Part shown: piece by piece, positions 1-6,215 of the stretch | Layout: each line of letters begins with the position of its first letter | Numbering within the stretch: the stretch's first letter is position 1 | Source of the DNA: JAQBZY01 sp038117205 | Lineage (GTDB): Bacteria; Pseudomonadota; Alphaproteobacteria; Rhodospirillales; Casp-alpha2 | DNA length: 6,612 bases | Direction: 5' to 3' | Assembly (NCBI GenBank): GCA_038117205.1 | Contig: JAYOFL010000095.1 | Span: forward strand, 1-6,612 | Translations under genes and position numbers: made by a program | Notes under the pieces: model-generated | What the model was told of the DNA's origin: nothing | The model's database searches: none | The model's input: the letters and a program-made list of their open reading frames with translations, nothing else

Positions 1-1191
1 ACCTCCGGCACCACCGGCCAGCCGAAGGGCGTGGTGCGCGACAACGGCGGCCACGCCGTGGCGCTCAAGTGGTCGATGAAGAACATCTACGACATCGATC
101 CGGGAGACGTGTTCTGGGCCGCCTCCGACGTCGGCTGGGTGGTGGGTCACTCCTACATCGTCTACGCGCCGCTCCTGCACGGGGCGACGACGGTGATGTT
201 CGAAGGCAAGCCCGTCGGCACCCCGGACGCCGGCGCGTTCTGGCGCGTCATCGCGGAATACGGCGTCAAGGCGCTGTTCACCGCGCCGACCGCGTTTCGC
301 GCCATTAAGAAGGAAGACCCGAACGCGGAGCTTCTCAAGAAATACGACATGAGCAAGTTCAAGATGCTGTTCCTGGCCGGCGAGCGGACCGATCCCGACA
401 CGCTGGAATGGGCGCAGAAGATCCTGGGCGTGCCGGTGGTGGATCACTGGTGGCAGACGGAAACCGGCTGGGCCATCGCCACCAACTGCATGGGCCTGCA
501 CCGCTTCCCGATCAAGCCGGGCTCGCCGACCAAGCCAGCGCCCGGCTGGAACGTGATGGTGCTGGACGAGGAAACGCATCAGCCCGTGCCACCCGGCACC
601 ATCGGCGCCATCTGCGTCAAATTGCCGATGCCGCCGTCGGCGCTGCCGACGCTCTGGAACGCCGACAAGCGCTTCCTGGAAGCTTACATCGAACCGTTCC
701 CCGGCTACTACAAGACGGCGGACGCGGGCATGTTCGACGAGGACGGCTATATCTACATCATGGCCCGCACCGACGACATCATCAACGTGGCGGGGCACCG
801 TTTGTCCACCGGCGGCATGGAGGAGGTCCTGGCGTCCCATCCGGACGTCGCCGAATGCGCCGTCATCGGCGTCGCCGATCAGATGAAGGGGCAGTTGCCG
901 TTCGGCTTCCTGGTCCTCAAGGACGGCGTCAAGAAGGACGAGGAGACCGTCGTCTCCGAGGTCGTGAAGCTGGTCCGCGAAAAGATCGGCCCGGTCGCCG
1001 CCTTCAAGCAGGCCGTCGTCGTCAAGCGGTTGCCGAAGACCCGCTCCGGCAAGATTCTCCGCGGCACCATGCAGAAGATCGCCGATAACGAGACCTGGAA
1101 GATGCCGGCCACCATCGACGATCCGGTCATTCTGGACGAGATCACGACGTCTCTGGAAGGGGTCGGATACGGGAAATCCCGCCGGGCGTGA
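1..1191 (+). CDS. prpE: Propionyl-CoA synthetase, PrpE/ACSS3 type (5' end outside window)
   Basis: This is the C-terminal 396 residues of an acyl-adenylate-forming (ANL) enzyme that activates a short-chain acid, most likely propionate, with ATP and CoA. The window opens in frame on the P-loop signature TSGTTGQPKG (1-30), so the reading frame extends upstream and no start codon is visible. Downstream are WWQTETGW (448-471, motif A5), YKTADAG (709-729), the hinge region RTDDIINVAGHR (766-801) and PKTRSGKILRG near the C-terminus. Its lysine codon at 1051-1053 is the catalytic, typically acetylatable Lys of the family. The run VVRDNGGHAVALKWSM and the ending in DDPVILDEI are typical of PrpE rather than of acetyl-CoA synthetase Acs. 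PrpE is usually about 630 residues, so roughly 235 are missing upstream. Substrate specificity (propionate versus other short acids) is inferred from family resemblance. Confidence 0.93.
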   Translation, partial: TSGTTGQPKGVVRDNGGHAVALKWSMKNIYDIDPGDVFWAASDVGWVVGHSYIVYAPLLHGATTVMFEGKPVGTPDAGAFWRVIAEYGVKALFTAPTAFRAIKKEDPNAELLKKYDMSKFKMLFLAGERTDPDTLEWAQKILGVPVVDHWWQTETGWAIATNCMGLHRFPIKPGSPTKPAPGWNVMVLDEETHQPVPPGTIGAICVKLPMPPSALPTLWNADKRFLEAYIEPFPGYYKTADAGMFDEDGYIYIMARTDDIINVAGHRLSTGGMEEVLASHPDVAECAVIGVADQMKGQLPFGFLVLKDGVKKDEETVVSEVVKLVREKIGPVAAFKQAVVVKRLPKTRSGKILRGTMQKIADNETWKMPATIDDPVILDEITTSLEGVGYGKSRRA

Positions 1192-1212
1192 TAGCCGGCG
1201 GAAACGGCCTTG

Positions 1213-1250
1213 AACGGGGACGCCCTGACGGTCAAGGTGTCCCCGTTTCG
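1213..1250 (+). terminator. Hairpin after prpE, possible weak terminator
   Basis: A perfect 9-bp stem, AACGGGGAC (1213-1221) with GTCCCCGTT (1239-1247), encloses a 17-nt loop and is followed by only one further T and then CG. It sits 21 nt after the prpE stop and ends 18 nt before the next start. The U-tract is too short for a convincing intrinsic terminator. It may reduce read-through or stabilise mRNA ends between prpE and the SDR gene. Confidence 0.4.
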
Positions 1251-1267
1251 CGTTATGGGAGGAAGCC

Positions 1268-2044
1268 ATGCGGCTCAAGGACAAGGTTTGCGTCATCACC
1301 GGCGCGGCGCAGGGGATCGGCGAGGCATGCGCGCTCCGCTTCGCCCGCGAGGGCGGCAAGATCGTCGTTTCCGATGTGCAGGCGGAGAAGGGCGAAAACG
1401 TCGTCCAGGCCATCCGCAAGGCGGGTGGCGAGGCGGTGTTCGTGCCTTGTGACGTCGGCGACAAGAAGTCCTGCGAGAACCTGATCGCCGAGGCAGTCAA
1501 GGCGTTCGGCCGCATCGACGTGCATCTCAACAATGCCGCCATCCTGGTGGCCAAGGACTTCCTCGATCTGACCGAGGACGACTGGCAGAAGACGCTCCGC
1601 GTCAACCTGACCGGCTTCTTCTACGCCGGGCAGGCGGCGGCCCGGCAACTGGTGGCGCAGGGAACGGGCGGCTCGATCATCAACATGTCGTCGATCAACG
1701 CCGTCGTCGCCATCCCGGTGGCGATGCCCTACACGGTCTGCAAGGGCGGCGTGCTGCAGCTCACCAAGTCCATGGCGCTGGCGCTTGCGCCGAGCGGCAT
1801 CCGCGTCAACGCCGTCGGCCCCGGCACCATCGCCACCGACATGGGCAAGACCATGATGGCCAACGACGAGGCGCGGCGCCGCGTCATGTCGCGCACCCCC
1901 ATGGGGCGGCCCGGCGAGCCGGACGAGGTGGCGTCGGTCTGCGTCTTCCTCGCTTCCGACGACGCCAGCTACATCACCGGCGAGACGATTTACTGCGACG
2001 GCGGCCGACTGCCGCTCAACTACACGGTGCCGGTGAAGGATTGA
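1268..2044 (+). CDS. Short-chain dehydrogenase/reductase (classical SDR, NAD(H)-type)
   Basis: A 258-residue cytosolic oxidoreductase of the classical SDR family, which interconverts alcohols and carbonyls with a nicotinamide cofactor. The Rossmann motif TGAAQGIG is at residues 11-18. Asp36 lies at the end of beta-2 (VVSDV) and points to NAD(H) rather than NADP(H). NNAA is at 88-91 (usually NNAG), with the catalytic tetrad Asn113, Ser142, Tyr155 and Lys159 and a GPG at 184-186. The length is standard and the end (YITGETIYCDGG) is the usual C-terminal signature. The start is supported by GGGAGGA at 1257-1263. The stop lies 4 nt before the aminotransferase start, so the two are probably co-transcribed and may act in one pathway, for example oxidising a hydroxy compound to a keto acid that is then transaminated. 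The substrate cannot be read from the sequence. Confidence 0.93.
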   Translation: MRLKDKVCVITGAAQGIGEACALRFAREGGKIVVSDVQAEKGENVVQAIRKAGGEAVFVPCDVGDKKSCENLIAEAVKAFGRIDVHLNNAAILVAKDFLDLTEDDWQKTLRVNLTGFFYAGQAAARQLVAQGTGGSIINMSSINAVVAIPVAMPYTVCKGGVLQLTKSMALALAPSGIRVNAVGPGTIATDMGKTMMANDEARRRVMSRTPMGRPGEPDEVASVCVFLASDDASYITGETIYCDGGRLPLNYTVPVKD

Positions 2045-2048
2045 CGCC

Positions 2049-3332
2049 ATGGACCTGACGAAAGCGACCTCGGACCAGTTGAAGAGCGCCGTCGCCGGCG
2101 CCGAGAAGCGCATGGGCGAGATGCGCGGGCGCAACCTGACCCTCGACATGACACGCGGCAAGCCATCGCCCGAGCAGTTGGACCTGAGCGACGACATCCT
2201 GACCGTCGTCAAGCCGGGCGAAACGACCGGCGAAGACGGGGTCGATCTCAGGAACTACGGCGGCCTCAACGGCATTCCCGAGGCCCGGCGCTTCTTCGCC
2301 GAATTCCTGGAGACGACGCCCGACAAGGTCGTCGTCGGCGGCAATTCCAGCCTGTCGATGATGTGGGACGTGCTCGCCAACGCCATGGCCTACGGCGTGC
2401 CCGGCGGCTTGGGCGGATGGCGGGGGCAGGGCCCCGTGAAGATGATCTGCCCGGTGCCGGGATACGACCGTCATTTCGCCATCTGCGAGCAGTTGGGGAT
2501 CGAGATGCCGACAGTGCCGATGACGCCGGACGGCCCGGACATGGACGCCGTCGAGGCGCTGGTCGCCGACCCCGCCGTCAAGGCCATGTGGTGCGTGCCC
2601 AAATATTCCAATCCGTCCGGCGAGGTCTATTCCGACGAGACCGTCGAACGGTTGGCGTCGATGAAGACGGCGGCGCCGGATTTCCGTCTCATGTGGGACA
2701 ACGCCTACGCCGTTCATCATCTGGGCGACGGACCGGCGCCGTTGAAGAACGTCCTCGCCGCCGCCGAGAAGGCCGGCAATCCGGACCGCCCCATCGTCTT
2801 CGGCTCGACCTCCAAGATCACCTATGCCGGGGCCGGCGTGGCGGCGCTCGCGGCGTCGGCGGCGAACGTCAAGGATCACCTGACAAAGATCAATTTCGCC
2901 ATGATCGGACCTGATAAGATCAATCAGGTTCGTCACGTCCGCTTCTTCGGCGATCTGGCGGGTCTCAAGCGGCACATGGACCGGCACGCGGAAATCGTCG
3001 GGCCGAAGTTCAAGGCCGTCGCCGAGAGCCTGGAGCGGAACCTGGGCGGCAAGGGGATCGCGAGTTGGAGTGCGCCGAAGGGCGGTTATTTCGTCAGCGT
3101 CGACCTGGTCGACGGCACGGCCAAGGAGGTGGTTCGGCTCTGCGCCGAAGCGGGGGTGAAGATGACGCCGGCAGGGGCTACCTATCCCTACGGGAAGGAT
3201 CCCCGGGACAGGAACCTGCGGATCGCGCCGACGCTGCCCGGCGTCGACGAGATCAAGAGCGCGATGGAGGTTTTCTGCGCCGCCGTGGAATTGGCGGCGA
3301 CGCGGAAATTGAGCGCCGGCGGGGCCGAATGA
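2049..3332 (+). CDS. PLP-dependent aminotransferase, PF12897 (AspT-like, aspartate aminotransferase type)
   Basis: A 427-residue fold-type I, PLP-dependent aminotransferase. The N-terminal signature TRGKPSPEQLDLS (residues 35-47) marks the PF12897 group, which includes the corynebacterial aspartate aminotransferase AspT. Other landmarks are Tyr139 in PGYDRHF (ring stacking), Asn188 in SNPSG, Asp217 and Tyr220 in DNAY (pyridine N and O3' contacts), Lys256 in GSTSK (Schiff base) and Arg391 in NLRIAPT (substrate alpha-carboxylate). The Pfam family was earlier named after MocR, but there is no HTH domain here, so this is an enzyme and not a regulator. AAGGA at 2036-2040 lies 8 nt before the ATG, inside the end of the SDR gene, which fits translation in an operon. 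Aspartate/2-oxoglutarate activity is the likely default; the true amino donor is unknown. Confidence 0.92.
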   Translation: MDLTKATSDQLKSAVAGAEKRMGEMRGRNLTLDMTRGKPSPEQLDLSDDILTVVKPGETTGEDGVDLRNYGGLNGIPEARRFFAEFLETTPDKVVVGGNSSLSMMWDVLANAMAYGVPGGLGGWRGQGPVKMICPVPGYDRHFAICEQLGIEMPTVPMTPDGPDMDAVEALVADPAVKAMWCVPKYSNPSGEVYSDETVERLASMKTAAPDFRLMWDNAYAVHHLGDGPAPLKNVLAAAEKAGNPDRPIVFGSTSKITYAGAGVAALAASAANVKDHLTKINFAMIGPDKINQVRHVRFFGDLAGLKRHMDRHAEIVGPKFKAVAESLERNLGGKGIASWSAPKGGYFVSVDLVDGTAKEVVRLCAEAGVKMTPAGATYPYGKDPRDRNLRIAPTLPGVDEIKSAMEVFCAAVELAATRKLSAGGAE

Positions 3333-3357
3333 CGCTTTTTCGGGCCGGCTGGATATC
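3329..3357 (+). promoter_or_regulatory. Possible promoter of the cytochrome c gene
   Basis: ATGACG (3329-3334) overlaps the aminotransferase stop and is followed, after 17 nt, by GATATC (3352-3357). The same stretch can be read as an alphaproteobacterial-type pair, ATGACGC-N12-GCTGGATA (3329-3335 and 3348-3355). Both readings are partial matches, so this is a candidate only. It would give the cytochrome gene a leader of about 55 nt carrying the hairpin at 3373-3396. Confidence 0.3.
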
Positions 3358-3372
3358 CTAAGGTTGGGCATC

Positions 3373-3396
3373 GCCGCCGCGCCCGAATGCGGCGGC
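3373..3396 (+). other. GC-rich hairpin in the leader of the cytochrome c gene
   Basis: A perfect 8-bp stem GCCGCCGC / GCGGCGGC with an 8-nt loop lies between the aminotransferase and cytochrome genes. No T-run follows, so it is not a standard intrinsic terminator. It ends 11 nt before the ribosome binding site GAGGTGA (3408-3414), and may act as a mRNA stabiliser or processing boundary. Confidence 0.5.
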
Positions 3397-3418
3397 AGGC
3401 ATAAGAAGAGGTGAGATT

Positions 3419-3796
3419 ATGAAGTTTCGCGACATCGCCATGACCGCCGCCGCGGGCTGCGTGGCGCTCGGGTTTGCCGGAGCGGTTCAGGCCGCCGACG
3501 GCGAAGCCGTTTTCAAGAAGTGCAAGGCCTGCCACACGCTGGATGCGGGCAAGCACATGGTCGGTCCGTCGCTGGCGGGCGTCGTCGGCCGCACCGCCGG
3601 CTCGGCGGCTGGGTATACCCGCTACAAGGGCCTCAAGGGCGCCGACTGGAAGTGGACGGACGAGAACCTGATGGCGTATCTCGAAGATCCGAGCAAGTTC
3701 ACCATGGCGCGCACCAAGCAGCGTTCCACGATGGTTCAGAAGTTCCCGGACGAGGCCGAACGCAAGGCGGTCATCGAGTACCTCAAGGGCAAGTGA
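3419..3796 (+). CDS. Periplasmic class I c-type cytochrome (cytochrome c2 / mitochondrial c-like)
   Basis: A 125-residue precursor of a small soluble cytochrome c that would carry electrons in the periplasm. Residues 1-25 form a Sec signal peptide (basic start, hydrophobic core, likely cleavage AVQA|AD). The single haem-binding motif CKACH is at residues 35-39. GPSLAGVVGR (49-58), AGYTRYKGL, the W-rich stretch around 77-79 and YLEDP (87-91) match the order of mitochondrial cytochrome c and c2. The stretch before the axial methionine is unusual: between DP and the C-terminal helix it has two candidate Met residues, 96 and 105. Alignment from the C-terminal helix favours Met105 with about five extra residues in the loop. 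GAGGTGA at 3408-3414 supports the start. The gene is probably monocistronic, ending at the terminator directly downstream. The redox partner is not evident from the neighbours. Confidence 0.92.
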   Translation: MKFRDIAMTAAAGCVALGFAGAVQAADGEAVFKKCKACHTLDAGKHMVGPSLAGVVGRTAGSAAGYTRYKGLKGADWKWTDENLMAYLEDPSKFTMARTKQRSTMVQKFPDEAERKAVIEYLKGK

Positions 3797-3819
3797 ACCC
3801 GCCGCGGCGACGCGGACAA

Positions 3820-3849
3820 AAAAACGGCCGGCGAAAGCCGGCCGTTTTT
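3820..3849. terminator. Bidirectional rho-independent terminator
   Basis: The GC stem ACGGCCGGC (3824-3832) pairs with GCCGGCCGT (3837-3845) around a GAAA tetraloop. It is flanked by a run of A residues on the left (3818-3824) and T residues on the right (3845-3849), so it works on both strands. It lies between the cytochrome c stop (3796) and the trcR stop (3870), which face each other, and is well placed to end both transcripts. Confidence 0.93.
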
Positions 3850-3869
3850 ATTTGCGATGGCGAAAGGAT

Positions 3870-4499
3870 TTATTCGCCGCTGTCGGCCTGCGGCATCGGC
3901 GGCATGGCGACCGGCGGCGTCGCCACCGGCGGCTCGCCGGCGGTCTGAGCCTCGGCCTTCGGGCCGTGCACGGTGCGCGCCCGGGCGCGGGCGAGCGCCA
4001 CGGCCTTCTCCAGATCGACGGCGGAACAGATACCGAGACCGACCGGATTTTCCGGCTTGATGTTGGTCGCGTTCCAGTGCGAGCGGTCGCGCACCGACGT
4101 GATGGTCGGCTTGGTCGTGCCGATCAGCTTGGAAATCTGCGCGTCCGAAAGCTTGGGATAGTTCTTGATCAGCCAGGCAATGGCGTTCGGGCGGTCGCCG
4201 CGCTTCGAGACTGGGGTGTACCGCGCGCCCTTTTGGCGCGCCTTCGGCATCGGAATGGACGGCTTCAGCATCTGCAGGACGGCGTTGGTGTCGCCTTCGC
4301 AGCGGACGATTTCGTCGGCCGTCAGGGCGCCGGCCTGGACCGGGTCGAGACCCTGCATGCCGGTGGCGACGTCGCCGTCGGCGATCGCCTGTACTTCCAA
4401 CTCGTGCAAGCCGCAGAATTCGGAAATCTGCTTGAACGTCAGTGTCGTGTTGTCGACCAGCCAAACGGCAGTGGCCTTCGGCATCAGAGGATGCGCCAT
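3870..4499 (-). CDS. trcR: Cell cycle transcriptional regulator TrcR (DUF1013)
   Basis: A 209-residue protein of the alphaproteobacterial DUF1013 family, annotated as the cell-cycle regulator TrcR. The opening PLMPKATAVWLVDNTTLTF is typical. A first helix-turn-helix-like segment covers about residues 19-41 (TFKQISEFCGLHELEVQAIADG) and a second about 117-138 (LSDAQISKLIGTTKPTITSV). The central part carries the conserved RSHWNATNIKPENPVGLGLC-like block, here with GICS. The tail from about 177 is Ala/Pro-rich with short PPVA/PPMP repeats and is probably disordered. I chose the start at 4499. The frame stays open upstream to 4595, but that extension overlaps a strong promoter, and AAGGGA lies 8 nt before the ATG at 4499. 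It has its own promoter and ends at a strong terminator, so it is probably monocistronic. DNA binding is inferred from the family; its targets are not visible here. Confidence 0.92.
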   Translation of the reverse strand: MAHPLMPKATAVWLVDNTTLTFKQISEFCGLHELEVQAIADGDVATGMQGLDPVQAGALTADEIVRCEGDTNAVLQMLKPSIPMPKARQKGARYTPVSKRGDRPNAIAWLIKNYPKLSDAQISKLIGTTKPTITSVRDRSHWNATNIKPENPVGLGICSAVDLEKAVALARARARTVHGPKAEAQTAGEPPVATPPVAMPPMPQADSGE

Positions 4500-4565
4500 A
4501 ACCCGCGTCCCTTTTTTTGATAAATAGCACCTATGCCGAACCGTCGGCTCGGCAATCCGGACGTC

Positions 4566-4595
4566 TTTATAACGCCCAGGCTCCCCCAGGGTCAA
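4566..4595 (-). promoter_or_regulatory. Sigma70-type promoter of trcR
   Basis: Reading the minus strand, TTGACC (4595-4590) and TATAAA (4571-4566) are separated by 18 nt, a near-consensus housekeeping promoter. Transcription would start near 4558, giving a leader of about 60 nt. The leader contains a 7-bp hairpin (4535-4553, one G-U pair in the RNA) and a run of seven A residues before the ribosome binding site. Confidence 0.72.
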
Positions 4596-4617
4596 AGCCT
4601 GATATCGGGACCGGAAT

Positions 4618-5619
4618 TCAGGATTCCGTGACTTGCAGCATGATCTTGCCGATATGCGCGTTGCTTTCCATCAGGGCATGCGCCTCGGCCGCCGCCGAGA
4701 GCGGGAAAGTCTTGTAAATCAACGGCTTGATCTTGCCGGCCTCGATCAGGGGCCAGATCCTGGTGCGGAGCGCCTGGGCGATCTCGCCCTTGCGGGCGAT
4801 CGGCTGCGGGCGCAGCGTCGAGCCGGTCAGGGTCAGGCGCTTCAGCATCAGGTGCATGAAGTTGACGGTGGCCTCCGAGCCCTTGAGGAAGGCGATGTTG
4901 ACGATACGCCCGTCAGGCGCGGCGGCCTGGATGTTCTTCTGGATGTAATCGCCGCCGACCATATCCAGGATCACGTCGACGCCCTTGCCGCCGAATTCCT
5001 TGGCGGCCTTCACGAAATCCTCGTCCCGATAGTTGACCGCCCGCTCGGCGCCAAGGTCCAGGCACGCCTGGCATTTCTCGGCGCTGCCGGCGGTCGCCAG
5101 CACGCGCGAGCCGAGGTTGGCCGCCATCTGGATCGCCGTCGTACCGATGCCGCTGGACCCGCCGTGGATCAGCAAGGTTTCGCCAGGCTTCAAGGCAGCG
5201 CGTTCGAAGATGTTGCTCCAGACCGTCATGCAGGTTTCCGGCAGCGCCGCCGCCTCGACCATGGAAAGTCCCTTCGGCACCGGCATCACCTGCGGTGCCG
5301 GCGCCGTGACGTACTCGGCGTAGGCGCCGCCGGCCACCAGCGCGCAGATCATGTCGCCGACGGCAATGCCGCTGACGCCGGCGCCCAAGCCGACGACCTC
5401 GCCCGACACTTCCAGGCCCGGGATGTCGGTGACGCCCGGCGGCGGCGCGTAATGGCCCTGGCGCTGCACGCAGTCCGGCCGGTTGACGCCGGCCGCGATC
5501 ACGCGGATCAGCACCTCGCCGTCGGCGGGGACGGGTGTCGGCCGGCGCGTCGGCTTCAACACCTCGGGGCCGCCGGGTTCGACGATTTCGATGCAGTTCA
5601 TGTCGGCCGGAACGGTCAT
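4618..5619 (-). CDS. NAD(P)H quinone oxidoreductase, PIG3 family (zinc-free MDR)
   Basis: A 333-residue cytosolic medium-chain reductase of the quinone oxidoreductase/PIG3 branch, which passes electrons from NAD(P)H to quinones or other electrophilic carbonyl compounds. The N-terminal GroES-like part has AGVNRPDCVQRQGHYAPPPG (43-62) and PGLEVSGEV (67-75). The nucleotide-binding motif IHGGSSGIGTTAIQMA is at 151-166, followed by the Rossmann half and NIAFLKG (241-247), which is characteristic of PIG3. The zinc-ligand cysteines of alcohol dehydrogenases are absent, as expected. GAGGTGG immediately upstream on the minus strand (5631-5625) supports the start at 5619; Met7 is a less likely alternative. 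It is divergent from the DUF1192 gene, sharing a 99-nt region. The stop lies 22 nt before the -35 of the trcR promoter and no terminator is obvious, so some read-through into trcR is possible. The physiological substrate is unknown. Confidence 0.92.
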   Translation of the reverse strand: MTVPADMNCIEIVEPGGPEVLKPTRRPTPVPADGEVLIRVIAAGVNRPDCVQRQGHYAPPPGVTDIPGLEVSGEVVGLGAGVSGIAVGDMICALVAGGAYAEYVTAPAPQVMPVPKGLSMVEAAALPETCMTVWSNIFERAALKPGETLLIHGGSSGIGTTAIQMAANLGSRVLATAGSAEKCQACLDLGAERAVNYRDEDFVKAAKEFGGKGVDVILDMVGGDYIQKNIQAAAPDGRIVNIAFLKGSEATVNFMHLMLKRLTLTGSTLRPQPIARKGEIAQALRTRIWPLIEAGKIKPLIYKTFPLSAAAEAHALMESNAHIGKIMLQVTES

Positions 5620-5630
5620 GTCGCCACCTC

Positions 5631-5658
5631 TTGTTGGGGGTCGTTTTCGTCTAGTATC
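5631..5658 (+). promoter_or_regulatory. Possible promoter for the DUF1192 gene
   Basis: TTGTTGG (5631-5637), then 12 nt, then TCTAGTATC (5650-5658), resembles the alphaproteobacterial housekeeping pattern TTGACG-N10-14-GCTANAWC with several mismatches. It overlaps the leader of the divergent quinone reductase gene. Transcription would begin about 55 nt before the DUF1192 ATG. Confidence 0.33.
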
Positions 5659-5718
5659 TTACCGGGCGCAAGGCAAGGCCGCCACGCCCGGCCCGTGCGC
5701 AGCGACGGAGGAGACGCC

Positions 5719-5901
5719 ATGAACCCGGACGATCTGGAACCGATCAAGAAGGCGCCGCCGAAGAAGAACCTCGAGGAAATGTCCATCGAGGCGCTCGGCG
5801 AATACATCGAGGAACTGCAGGCGGAGATCGAACGCACGCGCGCCGCCATCCAGCTCAAGGAAAAGGCGCGCGCCGGCGCCGAGGCGTTCTTCAAGCGATA
5901 G
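5719..5901 (+). CDS. DUF1192 family small protein
   Basis: A 60-residue soluble protein matching the alphaproteobacterial DUF1192 family in size and layout. A charged, proline-containing N-terminus (MNPDDLEPIKKAPPKKNLEEMS) leads into a helix with heptad-like hydrophobic spacing (SIEALGEYIEELQAEIERTRAAIQLKEKARAGAEAFFKR), likely a short coiled coil. No enzyme motif, signal peptide or membrane segment is seen, and the function of the family is not established. The start is set by GGAGGA at 5707-5712, 6 nt before the ATG. The same frame is open far upstream, but that part is antisense to the quinone reductase and is not coding. The stop lies only 3 nt from the stop of the opposing small membrane-protein gene, with no terminator between them. 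Confidence 0.85.
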   Translation: MNPDDLEPIKKAPPKKNLEEMSIEALGEYIEELQAEIERTRAAIQLKEKARAGAEAFFKR

Positions 5902-5904
5902 CGG

Positions 5905-6120
5905 TCAAGTCTTCGGACGCCGGCGGTTCCGCGTCACGAACATCAGCCATCCGATCGGGCCGAGCAGCAGGACGATCACCAGCCAGCCGATGCGCGGACT
6001 GAACGGGCAACTGCTGCCGGGCGGCATGCGCCACGGCCCGGCGGATTTCGAGAAAATCACGTGCCCGAGCGGCAGGACGAAACCGACGAACAGCACGGCG
6101 AGCGCGAGCTCAGGTGTCAT
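5905..6120 (-). CDS. Small two-TM membrane protein, possibly PLDc_N-like
   Basis: A 71-residue hypothetical protein with two hydrophobic segments (about 5-23 and 44-62), a short polar loop with a single Cys38, and a basic tail RNRRRPK that favours a cytoplasmic C-terminus. The second segment, IGWLVIVLLLGPIGWLMFV, with a central GPIGW, resembles the phospholipase-D-nuclease N-terminal (PLDc_N) type of small membrane protein, but the match is weak and I do not claim a function. I prefer the start at 6120 because AAGGA lies 6 nt upstream. A start at 6153 would add 11 polar, basic residues and bury this ribosome binding site. A CtrA box and a candidate promoter lie upstream at 6179-6208. The 3' end faces DUF1192 with a 3-nt gap, so unterminated transcripts would overlap. 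Confidence 0.78.
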   Translation of the reverse strand: MTPELALAVLFVGFVLPLGHVIFSKSAGPWRMPPGSSCPFSPRIGWLVIVLLLGPIGWLMFVTRNRRRPKT

Positions 6121-6178
6121 GTTTTTTCCTTGCTGCTTCCTGCGGGACGTCATTCGGAACCGGCGGGAATCGCCGCCT

Positions 6179-6208
6179 CTTAGCGTCTCCGCCTTAAAGG
6201 ATTGTTAA
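6179..6208 (-). promoter_or_regulatory. Candidate CtrA-dependent promoter of the small membrane-protein gene
   Basis: On the minus strand, TTAACA (6208-6203) is followed after 18 nt by GCTAAG (6184-6179). The extended form GCTAAGAG agrees with six of eight positions of the Caulobacter-type -10, GCTANAWC. The poor -35 coincides with a CtrA half-site, as is common for activated promoters. Transcription would start near 6172, leaving a leader of about 50 nt. Confidence 0.45.
6194..6208. promoter_or_regulatory. CtrA binding box TTAA-N7-TTAA(C)
   Basis: TTAA (6194-6197), seven bases, TTAA (6205-6208) and then C match the full consensus of CtrA, the response regulator that times cell-cycle and motility genes in alphaproteobacteria. 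The second half-site, read on the minus strand, overlaps the candidate -35 of the small membrane-protein gene, the usual place for CtrA-activated promoters. A GANTC site (GAATC, 6167-6171), the CcrM methylation target, lies near the predicted transcription start. Confidence 0.7.
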
Positions 6209-6215
6209 CGGTTGC

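Noticed and set aside
1253..2212. Long minus-strand open frame of 319 codons opposite the SDR gene
   Set aside because: Antisense to a clearly recognisable SDR; Arg/His/Asp-rich composition typical of reverse frames in GC-rich DNA, with no family resemblance.
2016..3371. Minus-strand open frame of 451 codons covering the aminotransferase gene
   Set aside because: Longer than the real gene, but it has the composition of a reverse-frame shadow and no motif, whereas the plus strand has all PLP-enzyme landmarks.
4618..4660. Terminator after the quinone reductase gene
   Set aside because: No stem with a U-run was found between its stop and the trcR promoter; only short GC pairings are present.
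4633..5718. Plus-strand open frame running into the DUF1192 gene
   Set aside because: It is antisense to the quinone reductase. The coding part starts at 5719, after a good ribosome binding site, so this is not a fusion protein.
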